NCBI GenBank assembly: GCA_945874455.1
Contig: CAMCHO010000008.1
Location: forward strand, 1 to 49,536
DNA from: Opitutus sp. GAS368
GTDB lineage: Bacteria; Verrucomicrobiota; Verrucomicrobiia; Opitutales; Opitutaceae
Direction of reading: 5' to 3'
DNA length: 49,536 bases
In this document: positions 41,740 through 49,536 of the stretch, in pieces
Layout: the number at the start of each line of letters is the position of its first letter
Position numbering within the stretch: position 1 is the stretch's first letter
The notes under the pieces: generated by a model
Told to the model about the DNA's origin: nothing
The model's database searches: none
The model's input: the letters and a program-made list of their open reading frames with translations, nothing else
Program-made: the position numbers and the translations under genes

Positions 41740-41756
41740 AGCAAATGCGGTTCCAG
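41740..41756 (-). promoter_or_regulatory. Putative sigma-54 promoter of flgB unit
   Basis: Minus strand reads CTGGAACCGCATTTGCT, matching TGGCAC-N5-TTGCW at all but one consensus position and with GG-N10-GC spacing. It is followed by TTAATTGGTG, almost as at the flhB promoter. Predicted transcription start about 41729, one base before the flgB ATG. The NtrC-type activator encoded at 46857-48323 is the obvious candidate regulator. Confidence 0.7.
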
Positions 41757-41938
41757 CCTAAACCAATGTTACATAAACCTAGGCCAGACAGTTGATTAAA
41801 ATATGATAAACTTGATTAAGACCTTAGTTTTTACCCCGAAAACGACAGGCAATTTTTGCCGCAAAACGAACGGTGATTTTTTACTTAAGTCCAAGGCCAA
41901 GCGGGCCGTTCATACGTTTACCTACATTGGGCTTAGAC
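41757..41938. other. Divergent intergenic region between flgB and the REC/HD protein gene
   Basis: About 180 nt, AT-rich at 41760-41835 (repeated TTGATTAA-type words), and the place where activator-binding sites for the flgB promoter would be expected. On the plus strand 41728-41742 reads TGGCACCAATTAAGC: perfect -24 and correct spacing but a poor -12 (AAGC). I would not call it a promoter. The downstream gene may begin inside this region (GTG at 41873). Confidence 0.4.
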
Positions 41939-43276
41939 GTGTCCACCCAAACTCAGTTCTCTCCACGGGATCCGATCGTGATCCCAGGCGTGCCGCTTGC
42001 CAGCGGCCGTGGGGAAGATCGTGCCCCCCCCCTCGTGCTCGTGGTGAATGCCGATGCGGTGACGCTCGAGGCCTTGCAGCTTACTTTAGAATTCGAGGGC
42101 TTTGCGGTGCACCAAGCGCCCGCCCCTGCCCCGGCCCTCGCGCTTTTGGAACGTGAAGATTTCGCCGTCGTTCTCGCCGACCACGAACTACTCGTGCGCG
42201 ATCAGAGTGATTTATTGATCCGCACCGCCATCCGGCAGCCCTACGCCTCGATCGTCGCACTCACCAGCGTCTTCACCGTCAATCAGGCCATGGAGCACGT
42301 CAGTGCGGGCCGCTTCTTCGGCTTCGTCACCAAACCCTGGCTGCGCGAGGAGCTGATCGCCACGATCGCCGCCGGGGCCGCCACCGCCCACACGCGCAAA
42401 GATAACGCCGCCCTCCAGCAGGAACTGCGCGACCTCAACCGACATGCCGCCCAACTCCAACTGCGCATCCAGAGCCTTGACGCCGAACTCAGCGCCAAGC
42501 TCAAGGCGCTCCAAGTCCAAGGGAATCTCCGGCAACGCGGTCTCGAGGACGCCCAACATTTTTGCCATCAGTTGCTCGCGTCCCGCCACCCGGCCCTCGC
42601 CACGCGCAGCCAGCATCTCCTGGCGATCGTGAGTAAATTCTCGCGACTCGATGCGTTTAGCCCTGAAGCCGCGCGCCGGCTCATCCTCGCCGCCGCCGTC
42701 TGCGATCTCGGCATGATGGGATTCGAACCAGCGCTGCTCGAGCGCGTGCTTGGTGATTTCGCGTCCCTGTCGGACACGGATGCAGCGACTTACGAGACGC
42801 ACCCCATCCTCAGCCACAACCTTGCCTGCCACTTTGACCCCGATCCGATCGTGGCAGAAATCGTTCGAAACCACCACGAACACTTTGATGGCAGCGGTTT
42901 TCCCGCCGGCATCAAAGGAGATACGATTCCGTGGCTCGCTCGCTGTCTCGCGGTGGCTGTGCATCTCGTCGAGAAACCCGTACCCCACCCCGCCGCGCTC
43001 GAGCAGCTCCTCGCGCAAGCCGGCCGCACGCTCGATCCGGCCGCGGTAAAACTGTTTTTTCGCATCCCAAATCTCGTCGGCGACGCCTCGCTCTTCCGCG
43101 CGCCGCAACCCGGCCAGCCCGGCGTCGGCCCAACGGTGGCCACGCCGCTCTTCAGCTCGGAAGGCAGCGCGTTTAGCCTTGATACCAGCCTAACGACCCG
43201 AGACCTCGTGAAAAAACTCGCACCTCCCGTGGACCGCAGCACGCAACTCGGCCAGCGTCTGCAAACCTTGGGCTGA
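41939..43276 (+). CDS. Response-regulator receiver domain fused to degenerate HD-GYP-like domain
   Basis: 445 aa from the GTG at 41939 (a GTG at 41873 is also open). The REC domain (about 31-155) has a putative phospho-Asp81 (VVLADHELL) and the switch Lys in GFVTKPW, but the acidic pocket is reduced (VVNAD where VDDE is usual). A coiled-coil linker (about 165-205) leads to an HD-GYP-like domain (about 210-375) with HHEHFDGSGFPAGIKGDTIP. Its HD motif reads CDLGMMG instead of HDIGKIG, and the late Asp of AVAD is Val, so cyclic-di-GMP hydrolysis is unlikely. It may bind c-di-GMP or a partner. Divergent from flgB and convergent with the small gene at 43288, hence probably motility-linked. Confidence 0.82.
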   Translation: MSTQTQFSPRDPIVIPGVPLASGRGEDRAPPLVLVVNADAVTLEALQLTLEFEGFAVHQAPAPAPALALLEREDFAVVLADHELLVRDQSDLLIRTAIRQPYASIVALTSVFTVNQAMEHVSAGRFFGFVTKPWLREELIATIAAGAATAHTRKDNAALQQELRDLNRHAAQLQLRIQSLDAELSAKLKALQVQGNLRQRGLEDAQHFCHQLLASRHPALATRSQHLLAIVSKFSRLDAFSPEAARRLILAAAVCDLGMMGFEPALLERVLGDFASLSDTDAATYETHPILSHNLACHFDPDPIVAEIVRNHHEHFDGSGFPAGIKGDTIPWLARCLAVAVHLVEKPVPHPAALEQLLAQAGRTLDPAAVKLFFRIPNLVGDASLFRAPQPGQPGVGPTVATPLFSSEGSAFSLDTSLTTRDLVKKLAPPVDRSTQLGQRLQTLG

Positions 43277-43287
43277 GCCTGCCCGAG

Positions 43288-43653
43288 CTATTCCCTAGGC
43301 CGGCGCGTCGCGTACAGCTGAGCGGCCGCCGAGAGCGATTGAGCCACCACCGGCCGCCGCGTCCCCAGGCTGTGCCGCAACAAGAGCTGCTCATTCTCCC
43401 GATCCAGCCGCAAAATCTGCATCGACCGCTCCCGCGCCAATGCCAACCGCGGGCCACCGCCAGCCGCTTTATCCGCCGACTTCAGCGCCGCCACACTCTC
43501 GTTGAGGCGCTGCAACAACCCCTCCTTGCGCGTGCTTATCTCCGCTCCGGGGAGTCGCTGCTCTTCCCGCAAGATGCGATTCTCCTCCATCACCAACGCG
43601 TGCAACTCTTCGCAGATTTTGAGGTGACTATCGACGGCTTCGATGCGCTTCAT
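43288..43653 (-). CDS. Small coiled-coil protein, FlgN/FliT-like chaperone candidate
   Basis: 121 aa, helical with two coiled-coil stretches (ICEELHALVMEENRILREEQ; MQILRLDRENEQLLLRHSLG). Size, charge and pattern resemble the flagellar export chaperones FlgN and FliT, and it lies in the flagellar region, but there is no clear signature and I cannot assign it. It ends 11 nt from the convergent REC/HD gene. A 224-nt gap separates it from the upstream TPR-like gene, with a 6-bp hairpin at 43785-43803 and no U-tract. Confidence 0.6.
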   Translation of the reverse strand: MKRIEAVDSHLKICEELHALVMEENRILREEQRLPGAEISTRKEGLLQRLNESVAALKSADKAAGGGPRLALARERSMQILRLDRENEQLLLRHSLGTRRPVVAQSLSAAAQLYATRRPRE

Positions 43654-43877
43654 GCAATCTCGCCAGCAAGACCACTCCCGCGCCCCGCTTCAAGCTAGGA
43701 AGCACCCGATGATGATTCTGTACAATTTCCTTCCGGAATCTGCGGAGTCCTGAATCTGTGGGAGCAATCCGGAAGATCGGCCGCGCGCACTCGGCGCGTG
43801 CGCTTGAGGCTGAGATTTCCCGCAGATTCGGGGCACCGCCGATGGCTGGCAGAGCGCGGCGGAGCGATTAATGCGCG

Positions 43878-45177
43878 CTAGGGATTTCCCTTCAAACTCG
43901 TGAGCTCGGCGTCCATGCGCTCGGCCCATTTCAGGTACTCGAGTCGCCACTGAGCCAACTTGGGTAATTCCGCGACTTCAGCGCTCAACCCCTCGGCTTT
44001 CGCCGCGGCCAACTCGGTGTAAGTCCCCTTCGCCTTCGCAAATTCTTTCATCTGCTCCGCGACTAAACCCACTTGATACAATAACGGCCAACGCCAACGC
44101 TCGTCACCCGACAACTGCAACAATTTCCCGTAGAGCTCCGCCGCCTCCGGTAGATCGCCCGCACTGTAAAACATATTGGCCAACTGATTGCCCGCGCGCC
44201 GCTGCCAGTGCCGCAACATTTCATCGGAAATGTCGCCAGAGCTCTTCTGCTGTTCAAACAACGAAATCACTTCCCGCACGGCATCATCGCGCCGTCCTAG
44301 TTCGGCATAAACGACCGCCAATTCAAAACGCGCCTCAAGCGCGAGCGGACTATCCGAACACGACTCCAACAGGGCCTGATATTCCTCCGCCGCGCCGGGC
44401 TTGTCTCCTGCGAGCTTCAACGCCCGCGCACACGAGAGATAAACATTGGCGCGATCCGCCTCGATCAGCGGCAACTTACGCATGCCACGGAAAAGTCGCG
44501 CCGCTTGCGCATGCCGCCCGAGCGCCATCTGCGTCTGCGCGATTTCGTATTGCGCCGAGTACGCCACTTCCCGCCCCTCAGTGGGCGAAGCACCTTCCTT
44601 ATTAACCGCCAGATCAAGCACCGAGTAAAACCGGCTCAACGCCGCCTCATTAGCCCCTGCTTGTGCATAGGTGCGCCCGAGTTCGAGCAAGGCCAGGGGC
44701 AACTCCGGGGAATGTGGGTTATCCGAAATATACGCTTCATACAAAGGGATCGCCTGACCCCAATCCTGGTTGCGCCGGAAGGAGCGGGCCAACGTGAGAG
44801 TGGCGAGCGCCTCCGCAGCCTTGGTCTTTGCTCCGGGATTATCCTCGTGCACCCCAGCGGCCTCCACGGTCGGGCCATGGGCCGCCGGAGCCGAAACCTT
44901 CTCCGGCCCGCTGGCCGGCGCCGCTGCGGGCGGCGCCCCTTGCGCAGCCGCGGGCGGCACCTCGGCTTTCGCCGCAACGGGACGCTCGGCGCCCAGTGCA
45001 GGGGCGGACTCCGCCGAGGCAGGAGCCTCCGCGCGAGTGTTCGCCTCTGTCAGCGACGCCGCGGTCGGTTCGGACTTCGTCACCACCTCCGCCGGCGGTG
45101 CGGCGGGCGGTAAGTCAGCGGCGGATACGGCTAGGGCGCCAACGAACAAAAGTCCCGCGCCCAGCGCACCCATTCGC

Positions 45178-45191
<14 letters not shown>
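43878..45191 (-). CDS. Secreted TPR-like repeat protein
   Basis: 437 aa from the ATG at 45191, overlapping the upstream gene by 14 nt (ATG at 45173 is an alternative). Signal peptide (RMGALGAGLLFVGALAVSA), then about 90 residues of Pro/Ala/Glu-rich linker. From about residue 130 come six to eight TPR-like helical pairs (e.g. QDWGQAIPLYEAYISDNPHS, ELPLALLELGRTYAQAGANE, GAAEEYQALLESCSDSPLAL, DLPEAAELYGKLLQLSGDER). Probably a periplasmic scaffold. It is co-transcribed with the Pro/Ala-rich protein and may form a complex with it; in a flagellar locus this could be an accessory basal-body or secretion component. Confidence 0.8.
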
Positions 45192-46557
<1,366 letters not shown>

Positions 46558-46671
46558 AGCGGAGACCGTAGGGTGTGAAGAGATACCGTATCAACGGCTC
46601 CCAACAGGGAAAGCTAAAGCAAAATTCCAAGAATCCAAGATTCCACTACTCCTTCCGTCTGAGGCAACTGA

Positions 46672-46733
46672 CCCCGCGCTCCCTTCGAAGAAGCGCGGGG
46701 CAGTTCGCGTTGGTAGCGGACCGAAGTCCGCTA
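46672..46733. terminator. Two hairpins in the gap between the NtrC-type and Pro/Ala genes
   Basis: Hairpin 1: arms 46672-46680 and 46692-46700 (CCCCGCGCT / AGCGCGGGG), loop 11 nt. Hairpin 2: arms 46714-46721 and 46726-46733 (TAGCGGAC / GTCCGCTA), loop CGAA, followed on the plus strand by AAGTTTTT. The U-tract points to plus-strand termination, yet no plus-strand gene ends here. For the minus strand they lie 124 nt and more after the regulator gene and could still block read-through. The rest of the 299-nt gap (46558-46856) shows no gene and no confident promoter. Confidence 0.45.
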
Positions 46734-46856
46734 AAGTTTTTCTGCGCGTCGTAAGCGACTGTCCGCTCCTTTCTAGAACGGAGCCGGGGCCGAAAGCTTA
46801 AGTGCAATCTCTACGAACGACGAAAATAATTCGCCGCGCCCCACGGTGCGGGACGT

Positions 46857-48323
46857 TTACTCGTCCGAAAAATCGCCACTCTCTCGGTACTCCTGCAATT
46901 TATTGCGGAGGGTCCGGATAGAAATTCCCAGCAACTCGACGACTTGCGCGCGGTTGCCGTCTTTGGCTTTCATGGCCGCCAAGATCGCCTGCTTCTCCAT
47001 CTCAGCGAGCGACTGTAAGGCCGGTTCCGATACGGGCGAAGCCGCGGGCGGCGGCGCTGGCGCGACGCGCGGCGGCAGGGGTTCCGCGGCGGGGCCGGTC
47101 ACCGGCGACGCCGGGGGTTGCCAGTCCGATTCCACGACATCCCCGACGGCGCCGACGGGCAACTCAATGCCGAGCGCCGCGCCGGAGATCGGGCGGTCGT
47201 TTTCTGAGAGAATCACCGCTCGCTCGATCGTGTTTTGGAGTTCGCGCACGTTGCCCGGCCAGCGGTACGAGCGCAGCGCGTGCATCGCCTGCGGCGAGAA
47301 GCCGAGGATGCGGATGCCGCTGCGGCGCGCACTCAAGCGCAGGAATGACTCGGCCAAGATCGGAATCTCTTCCCCGCGCTCACGCAGCGGCGGCACGTGG
47401 ATCGGAAACACGTTGAGGCGGTAATACAAATCCGCGCGAAAGCTGCCTTGCTCGACGCAGTGGAGGAGGTCGCGGTTGGACGTGGCGAGGATGCGCACGT
47501 TGACTTTGATGGGCTTGCTGCCGCCGACGCGTTCAAACTCACGCTCCTGCAGCACGCGCAGGAGTTTCGCCTGCAGGTTGGGCGGGATCTCGCTCACTTC
47601 GTCGAGCAGGAGCGTGCCGCGATTGGCGAGTTCAAAGCGGCCTTCGCGCTTCTCCGTCGCACCGGTGAAGGCGCCGCGTTCGTGTCCAAATAATTCACTC
47701 TCGATCAGCGTCTCGGACAACGCCGCGCAGTTGACCTTAATAAAAGGTTCCCGGCGGCGCGAAGAGAGCCGGAAGATCTCGCGTGCGACAATTTCTTTGC
47801 CGGAGCCGTGTTCGCCGGTGATGAGCACGGTGGCCTCGGTCGGAGCGACGCGCTCGACGTGCGAGCGCAGTCGGCGCATGGCGAGGCTGCCGCCGACCAC
47901 GAATTCATCGCCGCCGGCGCCGCGGTCGTTGAGGTAGCGGTTTACTTTGACGAGTTGATTGTAGACGTCGGCTTTCTTGAGGAGGACTTCGATGCGCGAG
48001 GCGTTGAAGGGCTTCACGACGTAGTCAAAGGCCCCCGCACGCATGCAGGAGACGGCGCTCTCGATGGTGCCGACGGCGGTCACCAGCACGACGATCGGCC
48101 GGTCGGGTAACGTCATCAGACGTTCCAAAAATTGGTGGCCATCGCCGTCCGGCAGCCGCACATCCAAAAACACGAGGTCGTAGGTTTCCCGCAGAATCAG
48201 GCTGTTGGCCGAGGTGAGATCGGGCGCGTGCGCAAACCCAAGATTCGCCTGCGTGCAGATTTCCTCCAACAGTCTGGCGATAATCGGGTCGTCATCGACG
48301 ATCAGTATGCGATCCAAGGGCAC
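46857..48323 (-). CDS. NtrC-family sigma-54-dependent response regulator (FlrC/FleR-like)
   Basis: 488 aa. REC domain (1-120) with acidic residues Asp10-Asp12, phospho-Asp54 and Lys104. AAA+ domain (about 140-380) with Walker A GEHGSGKE (170-177), the sigma-54 contact loop GAFTGA (217-222), Walker B LLLDEV and arginine-finger region. A Pro/Ala linker (about 400-440) precedes a Fis-type HTH (EMEKQAILAAMKAKDGNRAQ, VVELLGISIRTLRNKLQEY). Such proteins open sigma-54 promoters; the two sites before flgB and flhB are likely targets, making this the master activator of the cluster. GTG start at 48323 without a clear Shine-Dalgarno. A cognate kinase may be the gene beginning at 48656. Confidence 0.94.
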   Translation of the reverse strand: MPLDRILIVDDDPIIARLLEEICTQANLGFAHAPDLTSANSLILRETYDLVFLDVRLPDGDGHQFLERLMTLPDRPIVVLVTAVGTIESAVSCMRAGAFDYVVKPFNASRIEVLLKKADVYNQLVKVNRYLNDRGAGGDEFVVGGSLAMRRLRSHVERVAPTEATVLITGEHGSGKEIVAREIFRLSSRRREPFIKVNCAALSETLIESELFGHERGAFTGATEKREGRFELANRGTLLLDEVSEIPPNLQAKLLRVLQEREFERVGGSKPIKVNVRILATSNRDLLHCVEQGSFRADLYYRLNVFPIHVPPLRERGEEIPILAESFLRLSARRSGIRILGFSPQAMHALRSYRWPGNVRELQNTIERAVILSENDRPISGAALGIELPVGAVGDVVESDWQPPASPVTGPAAEPLPPRVAPAPPPAASPVSEPALQSLAEMEKQAILAAMKAKDGNRAQVVELLGISIRTLRNKLQEYRESGDFSDE

Positions 48324-48655
48324 GCAAAATCAGGGGTTTTGGCGTCCAGCCGAGAGTGAAGGTTGAAACGTAAGGTGCCGCACTTCCGACACAATAGGCA
48401 TTTTTCGGTGCGGTGAGGCAAGAATTATGGCGCTCGCGGTGCGTTTCGTAAACCCAACGCTCTCGACGGCGGCGTGGGTGGGATCGGCGGGCGGAAGGAT
48501 ATTTTCATTTTACTCGGCGGCGCCGGAGTGAGAGTTTGCCTGAGTCGCGAGCGCGCGTACGAGCACGGCGGTCAATCCCTCCCCTCAGGGCTGGCGTACC
48601 CTCCGCCGCCCCGCGCTCGCTCCCCTGCCCTGCACGAACCCGACTTTTAAAAAAC
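48324..48655. other. Divergent intergenic region
   Basis: 332 nt between the divergent NtrC-type regulator and membrane-sensor genes. I see no RNA gene, no good sigma-54 or FliA consensus for either gene. A 34-codon frame at 48427-48531 has no recognisable features. A T/A-rich stretch (48647-48655) precedes the ATG at 48656. Confidence 0.35.
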
Positions 48656-49536
48656 ATGTATCCCTTCAATTTATTCACGGCCTTTATTAAATTAGGGGTG
48701 ACGTTTTTTTACGTCGCCGTGAATTGGATGAACACGCCGCGCGGCGGCACGCGCTATCAATTTTATCGCAATGCCTTCTGCGTGGCGGTGATTTTCCTGA
48801 GCTGCGTCCAGATTGTCCGGGCTTTCTCCCCGCTGGAGACGCAAAACAAGCTCCTGCAAATCGGAGTGGCGACAGTCATCGCCATCTTGATGCTTTGGAT
48901 CAAAATCTTCGAGATCATCGCCGAGTATAAACCGAGTGTGGCGGCCAAGACCCTCTTCGTAGCGCTCATTTTCGTGGCGATCGGGGCCCTGTTCCTCCCC
49001 GGCGGCGGCTACTGGGGGGAGGCGACGTTCACCAAAGAAACGCTGTTCAACGGCGACGTCTTCATTCGGCCTCAGTATGGCCCGCCGACACCCTATCGCT
49101 CCGTGCTGATCATCAGCGGGGTCATCGGGCTGGGCTACCTCTTAGCTTTAGCCAACATCACCAGCCGCCAACGCGATCGCAAAGTCGGGCGCGCGATGAT
49201 AGTCGCCACGATCTGCATGGTCCTCGTCATGCTCTGGAATGTCCTTTGCGGCATGAAAGTGATCAACGGGAGCCTCGTCCCTGGCCTGTACGGCATCTCC
49301 GGGATCTTTTTTTTAATGTGGATCGACCGTGAGAACGAACAATCACTCATCCGCGAAAATAAACGCTTGGGCGATCAGAACCTCGCCCAAACCGCCATGC
49401 TCGATGCCTTGGTGCGCCACGGCGCCTTTGCCTGCGCCGAATTCAACGCCCAAGGCACCCTCCTCACTCAGAACCTCGCCTACCAAGAACGCATCAGGCC
49501 GCTCTTAAGCCCGTCCGATTTCAGCAGCTACGACCG
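48656..49536 (+). CDS. Multi-pass membrane sensor protein, 5' part (probable histidine kinase or diguanylate-type sensor)
   Basis: Open from ATG 48656 to the window end (293 codons, no stop). Starts MYPFNLFTAFIKLGVTFFYV. About seven hydrophobic segments lie in the first 225 residues (e.g. GVATVIAILMLWIKIFEIIA, TLFVALIFVAIGALFLPGGG, SVLIISGVIGLGYLLALANI, IVATICMVLVMLWNVLCGM). A helical linker (IDRENEQSLIRENKRLGDQN) follows, then a stretch that begins like a PAS domain (MLDALVRHGAFACAEFNAQG, TLLTQNLAYQERI). The architecture (7TM-type sensor, linker, PAS) is typical of histidine kinases, but the output domain lies outside the window. Divergent from the response regulator, so they may be partners. 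Confidence 0.75.
   Translation, partial: MYPFNLFTAFIKLGVTFFYVAVNWMNTPRGGTRYQFYRNAFCVAVIFLSCVQIVRAFSPLETQNKLLQIGVATVIAILMLWIKIFEIIAEYKPSVAAKTLFVALIFVAIGALFLPGGGYWGEATFTKETLFNGDVFIRPQYGPPTPYRSVLIISGVIGLGYLLALANITSRQRDRKVGRAMIVATICMVLVMLWNVLCGMKVINGSLVPGLYGISGIFFLMWIDRENEQSLIRENKRLGDQNLAQTAMLDALVRHGAFACAEFNAQGTLLTQNLAYQERIRPLLSPSDFSSYD

Noticed and set aside
41728-41742. Plus-strand sigma-54-like site TGGCACCAATTAAGC
   Set aside because: The -24 part is perfect, but the -12 reads AAGC instead of TTGC. It overlaps the better minus-strand site and the flgB start.
42717-42732. Second T-loop-like GGGATTCGAACC
   Set aside because: It is inside the HD-domain coding sequence (MMGFEP) and has no cloverleaf context.
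46731-46765. FliA-type promoter beginning with TAAAGTTT on the plus strand
   Set aside because: No GCCGATAA-like -10 follows at the right distance, and the TAAAG is part of a hairpin arm and its tail.
48427-48531. 34-codon plus-strand frame in the divergent intergenic region
   Set aside because: No ribosome binding site, no similarity, and too short to support.

Overview
The window comes from a high-GC, flagellated member of the Verrucomicrobiota, most likely family Opitutaceae. This is inferred from gene content, not from a database match. The clues are a TonB-dependent receptor with an 'ELSPFMV..' mature N-terminus, a PVC-type heme-binding dehydrogenase (WD/HEAT/CxxCH plus discoidin), ThuA-like and CE7/SASA esterase genes, and one long flagellar cluster encoding a very compact apparatus.

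Region A (1-18165, all plus strand) is a carbohydrate-scavenging island. A cell-surface signalling triad (ECF sigma factor, FecR anti-sigma regulator, TonB receptor with an STN domain) is translationally coupled by overlaps. It is followed by secreted enzymes: a three-domain esterase (SASA plus two alpha/beta hydrolases), a right-handed beta-helix protein, a truncated ThuA domain, a PVC-type cytochrome dehydrogenase, a fused BD-FAE/CE7-like double esterase and a single alpha/beta hydrolase. The enzyme content suggests release of acyl groups from a decorated plant or algal polysaccharide, with uptake of the products through the receptor. Two short pieces (11282-11975 and 14677-15190) look degenerate.

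Region B (about 18170-18955) is a graveyard. It holds the N-terminal third of a second ECF sigma gene that shares a 26-nt identical block with the gene at position 56. A fragment of an IS630-type transposase follows, and then a short orphan reading frame.

Region C (18956-41728, all minus strand) is a flagellar cluster read from high to low coordinates: flgB-flgC-fliE-fliF-fliG-fliH-fliI-fliJ-motE-fliK-flgD-flgE-fliL-fliM-fliN-fliO-fliP-fliQ-fliR, then a 130-nt AT-rich gap, then flhB-flhA-flhF-(88-aa membrane protein)-fliA-motA-motB-(83-aa CxC protein)-(347-aa coiled-coil membrane protein). Most neighbours overlap by ATGA or lie within about 20 nt. Sites matching the sigma-54 -24/-12 consensus, both ending in TTGCTTAAT, stand directly before flgB and flhB, the first genes of the two transcription units. 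Several parts are reduced or diverged: a 261-aa hook protein, a FlhF with a broken P-loop, a FliM without the usual N-terminal CheY-binding peptide, and a FliK carrying 33 tandem 15-bp repeats.

Region D (41729-49536) holds regulators and unknowns. A REC plus degenerate HD-GYP protein is divergent from flgB. On the minus strand come an NtrC-type sigma-54 activator (the likely driver of the two sigma-54 promoters), a secreted Pro/Ala-rich protein, a secreted TPR-like protein and a small coiled-coil, perhaps chaperone-like, protein. The window ends inside a multi-pass membrane protein that has the look of a sensor kinase N-terminus. Rod, P/L-ring, flagellin and chemotaxis genes are not in this window, which says nothing about the rest of the genome.
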